From Diaphorobacter caeni (lineage in GTDB: Bacteria; Pseudomonadota; Gammaproteobacteria; Burkholderiales; Burkholderiaceae_C): a stretch of 64,000 nt of DNA. Below the pieces are notes generated by a model. It saw only the letters and a program-made list of their open reading frames with translations, had not been told where the DNA came from and made no database searches. Position numbers and translations under genes: made by a program. The stretch lies in assembly GCF_015354245.1 (NCBI RefSeq), contig NZ_JADKYZ010000005.1, positions 124,001-188,000 on the forward strand, given 5' to 3'. This document shows, piece after piece, positions 40,943-52,170 of this stretch (positions within the stretch are counted from its first letter, which is position 1; every line of letters begins with the position of its first letter).

Positions 40943-42256
40943 TCAGTTGTTGCGATCTGCGTGCGCTGCAACGGCGTTGCGCAGAAAGCGCTGCACGGCG
41001 GGCCATGACTCGGCATCGGCGCGCGCGTTGTCCTTGGGATTGCCGCCGCTGGTGCTGACCATGCCAGAGACCGGATGCGCATACACATGCTGCGTGGTCG
41101 GCACATACGGGAACAGGATCGAGTGACCTGCATCCTCGAAATTCAGCCACTGCACGTCGTGCGGGTGCTTCACTTCGGCGAGCTTGTCGCGCACGATCTG
41201 CGAGAACACATCCGCAGGCCATGAGCCGTCGTCCGTGCCCGAGAGCAGCATCACCGGACCTTCGATGTTCTCCACCGGAATGCGCGCCTTGGCGATGGCC
41301 TCGGGGTCCAGCAGCGCGGTGCGCATCGCGCGGTCGTGGCGATGCGGCGCGGGGCCTTCGTCGAACGGCTTCCAGCTCGCGGTGCGATTGCCTTCCCACC
41401 AGTGGCGCAGCGGCTTTCCATCGAGCAGCCAGGTCGGGCCTTCGCGTCCGACGGCCGGGTCGCAGGCGTTCTGGCCGCTGTGTACGTAGGCGCTTGGCAC
41501 GTAGCCGACGACGGCGTTGACTTCCTTGGGGAAGGTCGCGCCGAGCAGCAGCACCAGCTCGCCGCCGCGCGATTGGCCGCTCACCGCGACGAAGCCGTTC
41601 TTTGGCTGCACATGCTGGCGGATCCACCGCAGGCCCTTCTGGAAGTATTCCAGCGGCGTGTTGGAGATGTAGTCCGACAGGCCTGGGGCCTTGAAGTAGG
41701 CGAGCGTCAGCGCCGCGAAGCCGCGCGATGCGTAGAGCGCCGCGCGCGGCTCGTTGAAGCCGCCGCCAGATCCGTTGAGGATCATCACCGCAGGATGTGG
41801 CCCCTCGCCCGCAGGCAGGTAGAGCGTGCCGACGAGGCCGTCCTCGCGCACCTCGCGGCGCGTCACGCCCTCGGCTGCCAGGCGCTGCGTGAGCGTGGCG
41901 GTGGCGGGCGGCTGCGTGCCGTCCTTGCCGCGCGCGCTGAGCGTGGTGACGAGCGCATCGGTCACGGGCTGGTTGAACAGCTCGCGGCTCTTGGAGTTGA
42001 CGGGCGACTGCGACCAGATCAGCCCCATGCCGTCGACGCCGTCGTAGCTGCCTTCAACTGCCGCGTCCTGCGTGAGGTCGATGCTGCCGTCGGGGCCGGC
42101 GCGAAAGCATGCATGGCTCTGCCACGTCACGCCGCTGCGCACGGTCTCTGCGGTGATCTCGATGCGCTCGCCGGGCTCTGCGCCGCTCACCACGATGCGC
42201 CGCGGTTCGTCGATCAGCCCATCGGCGGGCGTGACCGTGATCTGCAGCGCGCTCAT
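40943..42256 (-). CDS. BAAT-type acyl-CoA thioesterase/acyltransferase hydrolase
   Basis: A 437-residue protein with an N-terminal immunoglobulin-like BAAT domain (residues ~1-130) and a C-terminal alpha/beta-hydrolase. The nucleophile elbow is GQSRGGELVLLLG, so Ser replaces the Cys seen in bile-acid acyltransferases and hydrolysis is likely. The acid and base are in MLLSGTDDGSWPAD and NFEDAGHSI; the oxyanion segment is ILNGSGGGFNE. Start ATG at 42256 overlaps the stop of the solute-binding protein gene. It could release an acid or amide from an imported compound. Confidence 0.83.
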   Translation of the reverse strand: MSALQITVTPADGLIDEPRRIVVSGAEPGERIEITAETVRSGVTWQSHACFRAGPDGSIDLTQDAAVEGSYDGVDGMGLIWSQSPVNSKSRELFNQPVTDALVTTLSARGKDGTQPPATATLTQRLAAEGVTRREVREDGLVGTLYLPAGEGPHPAVMILNGSGGGFNEPRAALYASRGFAALTLAYFKAPGLSDYISNTPLEYFQKGLRWIRQHVQPKNGFVAVSGQSRGGELVLLLGATFPKEVNAVVGYVPSAYVHSGQNACDPAVGREGPTWLLDGKPLRHWWEGNRTASWKPFDEGPAPHRHDRAMRTALLDPEAIAKARIPVENIEGPVMLLSGTDDGSWPADVFSQIVRDKLAEVKHPHDVQWLNFEDAGHSILFPYVPTTQHVYAHPVSGMVSTSGGNPKDNARADAESWPAVQRFLRNAVAAHADRNN

Positions 42257-43824
42257 CACTTGGCCACCTTGGTGACCATCATCGCGGCCGTGCGGTCGCT
42301 GGTCATCGGCGTGACCTTCAGACCCTTCTTGGTGGCCCAGATGTTCTTGTAGTGGAACAGCGGAATGATGCCCGCGTCATCCGAGACCACCTTCGCCGAC
42401 TGGCGCAGGATGGCTTCGCGCTTGGCGGGGTCGAACTCGGCGGTGGATTCGGCCAGCGCCTTGTCCACGGCGGCGTTGCTGTAGCGGCTCCAGTTCGACG
42501 CGCCCAGGCCCTTCTTGGTGTCCACGGTCGCGAGCACGTTCACCAGCGCGTAGCTGGCCTCGCCCGTGCCGTTGCCCCAGGCGAGCATGCTCATCGCGTA
42601 TTCGTTCTTGTTGGCGCGGCCAGAGTACACGGCCCATGGCACGACTTCCACCTGCGTCTTCACGCCGATGCGCGTCCAGAACTGGGCGACGGCCTGCGCG
42701 GTTTCGGGGCCCTGCGGATAGCGGTCGTTGGGCACGTGCATGGTCAGCTTGAAGCCCTCGGGGAAACCGGCATCGGCCAGCAGCTTCTTGGCCTTGGCGG
42801 CGTCGAACGGAATGTTCTTCACGTCGGGGTTGTAGCCGAAGGTGCCCTTGGGCATCCACTGGTTGGCCTCGGTCGCGGCGTCCTGCAGGATGCGCTTGGT
42901 GATCGCGTCGCGGTTGATCGCGAGGTTCAACGCCTGGCGCACGCGCTGGTCGAGCAGCGGGTTCTTGGCGAGCGGCTTGCCCGCGTTGTCGGTGACGAAC
43001 TGGCTGGGCGCGGCGCTGAAGCTCGGCTGCAGCAGCATCACGCGCAGGCCGTCGTAGGGATAGACGCTCACGTTGGACGCGCTCTTGAGCTTGGCGAGGT
43101 CGGACACCGACACCTTGTCGATCACGTCCACGTCACCCGCGAGCAGCGCTGCGGTGCGGGCTGCGGCGTTGTTGATGTAGCGGTAGTTGACCTTCTCCCA
43201 GATCTGCTTCTGGCCCCAGTACGCGTCGTTGCGCTCCATGATCACGCGGTCGCCCGGCGTGTACGAGACGAACTTGTAGGGGCCGGTGCCGACCATGGCC
43301 TTGCCCGAGTTGTAGTCTTCGGTGGAGGACTTCTCGCCCACGTGCTTGCTCACCACATGCACCGACGCGAGGTTCAGCGGCAGATCGGGATTGGGCGTGT
43401 TGGTCTTGACGATCAGCGTGTGCGCGTCCTTGGCGGTCATCGATTCGATGGTGCGCAGGTAGCCCGCGTAGGTCGCGACGCTGCCCGGCACGCCCTTGCC
43501 GCGCGTGTACGAGTAGATCAGGTCATCGGCGGTGAAGGGCTTGCCGTCCTGCCACTTCACGTCCTTGCGCAGCTTGAATTCCCAGGTCGTGGGGTCGAGG
43601 TTCTTCCAGCTTTCGGCGAGGCCCGGCTGCAGCTTGTTCCACTTGTTCTCGATGAGCAGGTCCCAGAAATGCAGCGCCACCGAACGGTCACCCGCGTGGT
43701 TGTTGAGCTGCGGGTCGAGCGAGGACAGCGGGTCGGCGAAGCCGATGCTCAGGTTCTCCGCATGCGCGGCCATGCCGGCCGACAGCAGCGCGGCGGTGAG
43801 GGTGGAGAGAAGGACTTTGTTCAT
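42256..43824 (-). CDS. Peptide-type ABC transporter solute-binding protein (SBP family 5)
   Basis: A 522-residue periplasmic receptor with a signal peptide (NKVLLSTLTAALLSAGMAAHA, cleaved near residue 22). SBP family 5 features are LAESWKNLDPTTWEFKLRKDVKWQDGKPFTADD in order, GTGPYKFVSYTPGDRV, and the C-terminal DDAGIIPLFHYKNIWATKKGL. It feeds the permease and ATPase genes upstream in the operon. The ATG has AAGGAG 8 nt upstream, a strong site fitting the need for excess binding protein; it is also the only internal gene preceded by a 50-bp gap. Confidence 0.9.
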   Translation of the reverse strand: MNKVLLSTLTAALLSAGMAAHAENLSIGFADPLSSLDPQLNNHAGDRSVALHFWDLLIENKWNKLQPGLAESWKNLDPTTWEFKLRKDVKWQDGKPFTADDLIYSYTRGKGVPGSVATYAGYLRTIESMTAKDAHTLIVKTNTPNPDLPLNLASVHVVSKHVGEKSSTEDYNSGKAMVGTGPYKFVSYTPGDRVIMERNDAYWGQKQIWEKVNYRYINNAAARTAALLAGDVDVIDKVSVSDLAKLKSASNVSVYPYDGLRVMLLQPSFSAAPSQFVTDNAGKPLAKNPLLDQRVRQALNLAINRDAITKRILQDAATEANQWMPKGTFGYNPDVKNIPFDAAKAKKLLADAGFPEGFKLTMHVPNDRYPQGPETAQAVAQFWTRIGVKTQVEVVPWAVYSGRANKNEYAMSMLAWGNGTGEASYALVNVLATVDTKKGLGASNWSRYSNAAVDKALAESTAEFDPAKREAILRQSAKVVSDDAGIIPLFHYKNIWATKKGLKVTPMTSDRTAAMMVTKVAK

Positions 43825-43874
43825 GGCTGACTCCTTGAGGTTCGTATGTTCTGAATGAGGGGAATGAATGCGTC

Positions 43875-45900
<2,026 letters not shown>

Positions 45901-45904
<4 letters not shown>

Positions 45905-46827
45905 TTCACGTTCCTTGGGTTCAGCACGTCGCGCAGGCGGTCGCCCACGAGGTTGATCGCCACGATGGTGACGAGCAGCGCGATGCCGGGATAGAAGCTG
46001 ATCCAGTACTCGCCCGAGAGCATGTACTGGTAGCCGTTGGAGATCAGCAGGCCGAGCGATGGCTCGGTGACCGGCACGCCGAGGCCGAGAAAGCTCAGCG
46101 TGGCTTCCAGCGTGATGGCACGCGCGATCTGCAGCGTGCCGATGACGATCAGCGGCGGCAGGCAGTTCGGCAGGATGTGCTTGACCATGATGCGCCAGTT
46201 CGGAATGCCTTGGCAGTGCGCGGCCTCGACGTATTCCTTGCGGCGTTCGACCAGCGCCTGGCCGCGTGCGGTGCGCGCGTAGTAGGCCCATTCCAGAATG
46301 ACGAGCGTGAGCACCACGTTGCCCACGCCCTTGCCCAGCCACGCGAGGATCATCATCGCCACGAGGATCGACGGGAACGAGAGGATCAGGTCGACGAGGC
46401 GCATGATCAGCGCATCCGTCTTGCCGCCCGCATAGGCGGCGAGCAGGCCGAGCAGCGTGCCGATCACGCCCGCGATCAGCGCCGAGCCGACGCCGACGAT
46501 CAGGCTGATGCGCAGACCATAGAGAATGGCCGAGTACAGGTCGCGGCCCTGTCCGTCGGTGCCGAGCACGTAGCGGAAGGTGTCGAGCCCGTTCATGGTG
46601 CCGGGCGTGAGGCGCGCGTCCATCACGTCCAGCTGCATCAGGTCATACGGGTTCTGCGGCGTGATCCACGGCGCGAACAGCGCGGCCAGAATCAGCAGCG
46701 CGGCGACGACGAGGCCGAACAGCGCCAGGCGCGAGGCGAAGAAGTCTCGCAGATGCTCGCGCCAGGGCGACTCCTGCTTGACGGGAGCCGCGGCGGCGGA
46801 ACTTGCATTGGTGATGGGCTGGCTCAT
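45901..46827 (-). CDS. Peptide-type ABC transporter permease (DppC-like)
   Basis: A 308-residue inner-membrane permease with about six helices. The N-terminal cytoplasmic segment with the DppC-type element (REHLRDFFASRLALFGLVV) leads into TM1 and FAPWITPQNPYD. The EAA coupling loop is EAAHCQGIPNWRIMVKHILPN, which contacts the ATPases. LGTDGQGRDLYSAILYG is typical of DppC. Starts at 46827, overlapping the DppB-like stop. Confidence 0.92.
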
Positions 46828-47798
46828 GCTGCACCCTCCAGACGCACGCGTGGATCGAGCACCTTGTAGAGGATGTCCACGATGAGATTGAGCGTGACGA
46901 ACAGGCACACCACGACGACGAGATAGGACACGATCACGGGCCGGTCGAGCGCGTTGATGCTGTCCAGAATCAGCTTGCCCGCGCCGGGCCACGAGAAGAT
47001 GCTTTCGGTGACCACGGCGAACGCGATGGTCGAGCCGAGTTCAAGGCCGAGCACGGTGACCAGCGGGATCATGGTGTTGCGCAGCACGTGCACGCCGATC
47101 ACGCGCAAAGGCGACAGGCCCTTGGCGCGCGCGAACTTCACGAAATCGAGCGGCAGCACCTCGCGCACGCCGGCGCGCGTGAGGCGGATCACCAGCGAGA
47201 TCTTGAACAGCGACAGATTGATCGCCGGAAGCAGCATGTGCTTCAGGCCATTGGCGGTGAGGAAGGACCACTGCGATCCCAGCACCTGCACCGTGTCGCC
47301 GCGGCCGCTCGCGGGCAGCAGGCCGAGCGAGACACTGAAGGTCATGATCAGCATGAGGCCGACCCAGAACGTGGGCAGCGAGAAGCCCACGATGCTGCCG
47401 GCCATGATGGATTTGGAGAACCAGCTGTCGGGATAGAGCCCGGCGTACAGGCCGAGCGGCACGCCCAGCAGTACGGCCAGCAGCAGCGCCGCGACGGCGA
47501 GCTCCAGCGTGGCGGGCAGGCGCTGGAAGATCAGCTCGATGGCGGGCACGTTGTAGACGAAGCTGTTGCCCAGATTGCCGTGCAGCGCGCCGTTCAGAAA
47601 GCCGAGGTACTGGCGCCACAGCGGCTGGTCGAGCCCGAGCTCGGCGATGATGCGCGCGCGCTCGACCTGGTCCACGTCCTGGCCGATCAGAATGTCCACC
47701 GGATTGCCGATGGCGTGCAGGCCCACGAAGACGATCATCGTCATCAGCAGCACGACGAGAATCGCCTGCGCCAGGCGGCGCAGCAGCCAGCCGATCAT
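46824..47798 (-). CDS. Peptide-type ABC transporter permease (DppB-like)
   Basis: A 324-residue permease starting MIGWLLRRLAQAILVVLLMTMIVF, the standard DppB/OppB N-terminus. Conserved GLDQPLWRQYLGFLNGALHGNLG, the coupling loop FVKFARAKGLSPLRVIGVHVLRN, and WPGAGKLILDSINALDRPVI follow. Pairs with the DppC-like permease. Start overlaps the flavoprotein stop (ATGA at 47795-47798). Confidence 0.92.
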   Translation of the reverse strand: MIGWLLRRLAQAILVVLLMTMIVFVGLHAIGNPVDILIGQDVDQVERARIIAELGLDQPLWRQYLGFLNGALHGNLGNSFVYNVPAIELIFQRLPATLELAVAALLLAVLLGVPLGLYAGLYPDSWFSKSIMAGSIVGFSLPTFWVGLMLIMTFSVSLGLLPASGRGDTVQVLGSQWSFLTANGLKHMLLPAINLSLFKISLVIRLTRAGVREVLPLDFVKFARAKGLSPLRVIGVHVLRNTMIPLVTVLGLELGSTIAFAVVTESIFSWPGAGKLILDSINALDRPVIVSYLVVVVCLFVTLNLIVDILYKVLDPRVRLEGAA

Positions 47799-49288
47799 GA
47801 TGGCACTTCCTCTTGCACGGGGGGCGCTGCGGGCGTCCACTCGTCGCCGAAGACCTCGGGTTCCTCGAAGGTCTGCAGATTGCCGAAATGCCAGTCGATG
47901 TCTTCTGCGTAGAGCGTGCTGGCGATGCCCTGGGCGATGCGCTGCGCGCCCACGCTCACGGCCGGGATGTCGCCCGAGATCGTGCCTTGCGAGAGCGCGG
48001 CGGGGTAGGAGAACACATGCACGCGCGAGAGACCGGGGCAGGCGCCGGGTGTCTTTTCCTGCAGCTCGAACGCGGGGCCGAGGTCGGGCGAATCGGCGAG
48101 TTCCTGGTCGTCCTCGCCTGCGGGATGGGTGAAGCGGTCCTTCCACGAACGCGCGAACGGCGCGAGCGCCGCGAACTCGGGGCGCTGACTCCAGTCGATG
48201 CGAAAGCCGGTCGAGAAGATCAGGAAATCGAGCTTGAACACGCCCTTGTTGGTGGTCACGCGGATTTCGTCGTTCACCCATTCGAGATCGAGAATCGAGG
48301 TGCCCAGATTGAAGCGCGCGTTTTCATGGCGCGACACCCGCAGCGTGCTGCCGCGAGGAGGCGGCACTTGCTGCACGTTGATGTAGTGGCGGATCTTCCA
48401 CTTCCATTCGTCGGACAGGCTCTGATGGCCGTGGGTCAGGCCGGGGCTGCCTGCGCCCTTGCCCTTGTTGACGCGTGGAATGTCAGTGCGGCGGATCAGC
48501 AGATCGACGCTGGCCGCGCCGCTCTCGAGCGCCGTCGCCGCGCTGTCCATGGCCGACGCGCCCGCGCCGACCACGCCCACGCGCTTGCCCGCGAGCGTCG
48601 CGTAGTCCATCTCGTCGGACGAGTGCGCCCACACGCTGCGCGGCAGCTTCTCGGAAATGGGCGGCACCCAGGGACCACCCAGACCATCGCGGCCCGTGGC
48701 CAGCACCACATGGCGGGCGAGCACAGTGCGTGCGCCCTCGGGCGTCCGCAGGTCGAGCTGCACCACGCCGTCGGCGCGCGGGTGCACGGCCAGCAGCGTG
48801 TGCTCGTTGCGCACGTCGAGCGCCAGCACCTTGCGGTACCAGCGCAGATAGTCCATCCACTGCAGGCGCGGGATCTTGTCGAGCGCATCCCATTCTTCGG
48901 TGCCGAACTGTGATTCGAACCAGGCGCGGAAGGTCAGCGCGGGCTTGCCGAGCGCGGGGCCGGTGAGCGTCTTGGGCGAGCGCAGCGTTTCCATGCGCGC
49001 GGTGGTGGCCCAGGGGCCCTCGAAACCGGCGGGGGCGCGGTCGAAGATCGGCGCTTCCACGCCGAGAAAGCGCAGCGCGGCCGATGCGGCCATGCCGCCC
49101 ATGCCGCCGCCGATCACGGCCACGGGCAGCACCGCCTCACCATCCACTTCGGTGGTGGGCAGCCAGTTCTTGGCGGGCAGGTCGAGCCAGACGAGGTCCT
49201 GGCGCACGCGGGCTTCCAGCGCGTCAAGGCCCTGCGGTGGTGTGGCCGTGGTGGGCACCATGGTGGGCGCAGTTGTGGGTTGAGTCAT
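47795..49288 (-). CDS. Flavin-containing monooxygenase-like NAD(P)/FAD protein
   Basis: A 497-residue cytoplasmic flavoenzyme. The FAD loop is VAVIGGGMGGMAASAALRFLG (from residue ~56) and the NADPH loop GKRVGVVGAGASAMDSAATAL (about 232-252), the two-dinucleotide layout of class B monooxygenases and FMOs. GPWATTARMETLRSPKTL resembles the FMO/Baeyer-Villiger region between them. It probably hydroxylates, N-oxygenates or S-oxygenates the imported compound. Coupled to LysR upstream and DppB downstream by 4-bp overlaps. Confidence 0.85.
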   Translation of the reverse strand: MTQPTTAPTMVPTTATPPQGLDALEARVRQDLVWLDLPAKNWLPTTEVDGEAVLPVAVIGGGMGGMAASAALRFLGVEAPIFDRAPAGFEGPWATTARMETLRSPKTLTGPALGKPALTFRAWFESQFGTEEWDALDKIPRLQWMDYLRWYRKVLALDVRNEHTLLAVHPRADGVVQLDLRTPEGARTVLARHVVLATGRDGLGGPWVPPISEKLPRSVWAHSSDEMDYATLAGKRVGVVGAGASAMDSAATALESGAASVDLLIRRTDIPRVNKGKGAGSPGLTHGHQSLSDEWKWKIRHYINVQQVPPPRGSTLRVSRHENARFNLGTSILDLEWVNDEIRVTTNKGVFKLDFLIFSTGFRIDWSQRPEFAALAPFARSWKDRFTHPAGEDDQELADSPDLGPAFELQEKTPGACPGLSRVHVFSYPAALSQGTISGDIPAVSVGAQRIAQGIASTLYAEDIDWHFGNLQTFEEPEVFGDEWTPAAPPVQEEVPS

Positions 49289-50322
49289 TGTGGGTTCTCT
49301 TCTTCTTGTTCGGAAAACGGATGCGCAGCGGCATGGCCCGTGGGCGTGGCCGACAGCGCGTGCTGCAGCAGCAGTTCTGCGTGCCGGCTCGCGTCATGCA
49401 GCACGAAGCCGGGCAGCAGCGCGGCGGCGGCATCGGCGAGCGCGCTGCACAGCGCATCCATGGCGGGAGTGAAGGGCGCGGTCTGCTGGGAGACCGCGCC
49501 GAACAGAAACGGAATGTGGGTATCCAGCGCACGCACGGCCAGACCGTCGAGCGGCAGGCCGAGCGCGGTCACCGGCTCGAGCACGGAAACGCCGAGCCCC
49601 GCGCGCACGGCGGCCATGGCGTTGACGCTGGAGTTCGTCTTGATGAACGGAGGCGCGTTGGCGTGGTCGGTGGCGCCGGAGGCGGCCGCGAACGCGCCGT
49701 CGAGCCGGCCGAGCAAGCGGTACGGGTTGGCCATGGTGATCAGGCGGCGCTTTGCGAGTTCGGCGAGCGGCACGACATCGCGGGCAGCCAGCGGATCGTC
49801 CTCGGGCAGCACGGCCACGCAGGGCGCCTCGGCGATCCAGTGCACCTGCAGACCCCGGTGCTCGAGCGGCAGACTGGTCACGCCAAGCTGCGCGGAGCCG
49901 GTGAGCACGCCGTGCGCCACGCGCTCGGGCGAGGCGCTGCGCAGATGGATCTGCGATGCGGCGGCGTCGTTGCCCGAGGCTTCGAGCCGTGCGAGCGCCG
50001 CCGGAATCAGCCCGGAGGCCAGCGCCGACGTGGCCAGCAGATGCAGCGGGCGCTTGAGGCCGTGCTCTATCTCCTTGGCGCGGCGGCGGATCTGCTGCAG
50101 GCTCTGCAGCGCGTGCTCCACGTCCTCGAACAGCAGAAACGCCTGCTCGGTGGGCGATACGCGCGGGCCGTTGCGGCTGAACAGGGGGTAGCCGATCTCC
50201 GCTTCGAGCTCCTGCACGAGGCGCGTGACGGCCGGCTGGGAACGGCCCAGCGCACGTCCGGCCGCGGTGACGCTGCCCGTGGACATGACCGCGGCAAAGG
50301 CTTCCAGTTGTCGGAGTTCCAT
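49285..50322 (-). CDS. LysR-family regulator, first gene of the ABC/monooxygenase operon
   Basis: A 345-residue LysR regulator. The HTH is MELRQLEAFAAVMSTGSVTAAGRALGRSQPAVTRLVQELEAEIG (in order: ELRQLEAFAAVM, SVTAAGRALGRSQPAVT, LVQELEAEIG). The effector domain contains RPLHLLATSALASGLIP and RAGLGVSVLEPV. The C-terminal 40 residues are an unusual Ala/His/Glu-rich tail. Unusually for LysR, it is co-directional with and overlaps its putative target operon (ATGA at 49285-49288), so it would autoregulate the entire cluster. A dyad 25-45 bp upstream is a likely operator. Confidence 0.9.
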   Translation of the reverse strand: MELRQLEAFAAVMSTGSVTAAGRALGRSQPAVTRLVQELEAEIGYPLFSRNGPRVSPTEQAFLLFEDVEHALQSLQQIRRRAKEIEHGLKRPLHLLATSALASGLIPAALARLEASGNDAAASQIHLRSASPERVAHGVLTGSAQLGVTSLPLEHRGLQVHWIAEAPCVAVLPEDDPLAARDVVPLAELAKRRLITMANPYRLLGRLDGAFAAASGATDHANAPPFIKTNSSVNAMAAVRAGLGVSVLEPVTALGLPLDGLAVRALDTHIPFLFGAVSQQTAPFTPAMDALCSALADAAAALLPGFVLHDASRHAELLLQHALSATPTGHAAAHPFSEQEEENPQ

Positions 50323-50346
50323 CGTGTTTTGACTATGCTCAATGCG

Positions 50347-50367
50347 CATTCTGAGATATTGAGAATG
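50347..50367. promoter_or_regulatory. LysR-type dyad upstream of the LysR-led operon
   Basis: Perfect 6-bp arms CATTCT (50347-50352) and AGAATG (50362-50367) around a 9-bp AT-rich centre, containing T-N11-A symmetry. It lies 25 bp before the LysR ATG in an AT-rich stretch (to about 50405) that also has to hold the operon promoter. Confidence 0.5.
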
Positions 50368-50619
50368 TGATTCGCAAATAATAAAAACGCATAAGTAAAA
50401 ACCCTTGTGGATTTGGCGGGCGAACGGCGTGTGTCGGATATGGAAGTTGATGCATTTTGTGTGCCGTTGTCTTTGGATGGTGTGTATATGGCGCAAGTTG
50501 GCTGTCTATTGCTCCGTGTGACATGGGCGCAAGCCAGCCTGCCCGTAGGGGTATCCAGCGCACGGTCGGGCCGCGTTCCCGGCCCGACGGGCGAGCGGCG
50601 CAGCGGGTAACATCCGGCG

Positions 50620-52101
50620 ATGCGATCCAGCTCCGCCCGCGACATTCTTCTGGCCCATGCCATCGAAACCGCAGCGCCCAACGAAGCGCTGCCCGATGCC
50701 GCGCGCTGCGCGGCCATCACGCACGACACGCTGCATGCGATCGGCAGTCCCGACTCCAGAGGCGGCTCGGCCAGCCGCGCGCAGTTTCTGAACTTCATTG
50801 AACAGCGTGCCCAGCGCATCATCGCGGCCAGCCAGTTGCCCGAGGACGTTCGCCAGGTCTGGAAGCAGGCGCCCGGCATCGCCCGCTGGGTGCCGTTCGC
50901 GGTGCTGGTCGGCGCGCTGGTGCTCGGCTTCTGTCTGCACCGCTTCACCGATCCGCACCGCGTGGACCTGCTCGCGCCGTCACTGCTTGGCATCGTGCTG
51001 TGGAATCTGCTGGTCTATCTGTGGATGCTGGTGAGCTGGGTGCGCTCGCTGCTGCGCTCGGGCCATGCCGCGCCCGTGGTGCTCCAGCCTGCCAATGCCT
51101 CGTCTGCACCTGTGGACGCGGTGGGCGGCTGGCGTGGCAAGCTGCGCGCGCGCCTGCCGGTGGCGGGCGGCGGCGGTCTGCGCAGAATGGCGCTGGCCTT
51201 CGAGCGCAACTGGTGGCTGCTCAGCGCCAGGGCGCGGCATGCGCAGTGGCTGCTGTGGCTGCACCTCGGCGCGGCGATGATGGCAGTGGGCGCGCTCGCG
51301 TCGCTCTGGGCCACGGGGCTGACGAACGAATATCAGGTGGGGTGGGAGAGCACATTTCTCTCGGCGCCCATGGTGCAGCAGCTGCTCAACGGCGTCTTCG
51401 CGCCGGTGCAGTGGCTGCTTGGCGCCGCGCCCTGGTCGCTGGCCGACATCGAATCGCTGCGCGGCTGGGTCAGCAGCAGCGTCGCGGCGCCCACCGTGGC
51501 CGACCGCATGTCCCATCTCTCGCGCGGCCAGCAATGGGTGATCGCCTACACCGCGCTGCTGGGCCTGCTGGTGATCGCGCCGCGCCTGCTGTGCGCGCTC
51601 TGGCAGGGGCTGCGCCTTGCGTGGCTGAACCGCAATGTGCCATTGCCGCTCACCCAGCCGTATTTCCAGAATCTGCAGCGCGATTTCGGCGGGCTCGCCG
51701 TCACGCTGCATGTGCTGCCCTACAGCTTCGAGATCACGCCCGAGCGCCGCAAGACCCTCGACGCATTCGTCGCCTCGCAGTACGGCGCGGGCGCGCATCT
51801 GGTGATCGAGCACGCGCTCGCCTACGGTGCCAAGCTGCCCTCCGCCGCGTCGGTGGCGGGCAAGGGCGTGGATGCGGCGGCCGTCCTGCTCATCAACATG
51901 GCGGCGACGCCCGAGGCAGAAATCCACGGCGAACTGCTGCAGACCGCCCGCGAACGCTGGGGCCAGAACGCCGCGATCTGGCTGTGGACGCAGGATTTCG
52001 CCGAGCGCAACACCGGAGCGCCCAAGCGGGTGCAGGAGCGGCGCGAGCTGTGGGGGGAGTTTGTGCGAAACGCGGGGCTGGCGGCGGTGTGGGTGCCGTA
52101 G
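50620..52101 (+). CDS. DUF2868 membrane protein
   Basis: A 493-residue membrane protein of the DUF2868 family. An N-terminal cytoplasmic region (RDILLAHAIETAAPNEALPD; FLNFIEQRAQRIIAAS) precedes two pairs of hydrophobic helices: about 90-135 (WVPFAVLVGALVLGF; GIVLWNLLVYLWMLVSWV) and about 208-320 (WLLWLHLGAAMMAVGALASLW; WVIAYTALLGLLVIAPRLL). A soluble C-terminal domain follows. It is followed 69 bp later by a DUF3482 GTPase gene, an arrangement conserved in betaproteobacteria. Function unknown; probably the membrane partner of the GTPase. Confidence 0.87.
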   Translation: MRSSSARDILLAHAIETAAPNEALPDAARCAAITHDTLHAIGSPDSRGGSASRAQFLNFIEQRAQRIIAASQLPEDVRQVWKQAPGIARWVPFAVLVGALVLGFCLHRFTDPHRVDLLAPSLLGIVLWNLLVYLWMLVSWVRSLLRSGHAAPVVLQPANASSAPVDAVGGWRGKLRARLPVAGGGGLRRMALAFERNWWLLSARARHAQWLLWLHLGAAMMAVGALASLWATGLTNEYQVGWESTFLSAPMVQQLLNGVFAPVQWLLGAAPWSLADIESLRGWVSSSVAAPTVADRMSHLSRGQQWVIAYTALLGLLVIAPRLLCALWQGLRLAWLNRNVPLPLTQPYFQNLQRDFGGLAVTLHVLPYSFEITPERRKTLDAFVASQYGAGAHLVIEHALAYGAKLPSAASVAGKGVDAAAVLLINMAATPEAEIHGELLQTARERWGQNAAIWLWTQDFAERNTGAPKRVQERRELWGEFVRNAGLAAVWVP

Positions 52102-52170
52102 GGGTGCCAGAACTTCTCTCCGTGCCGCCCGCGAGTTGTAAACCGCAGCCATTCCAAGCGATCATTGGCC

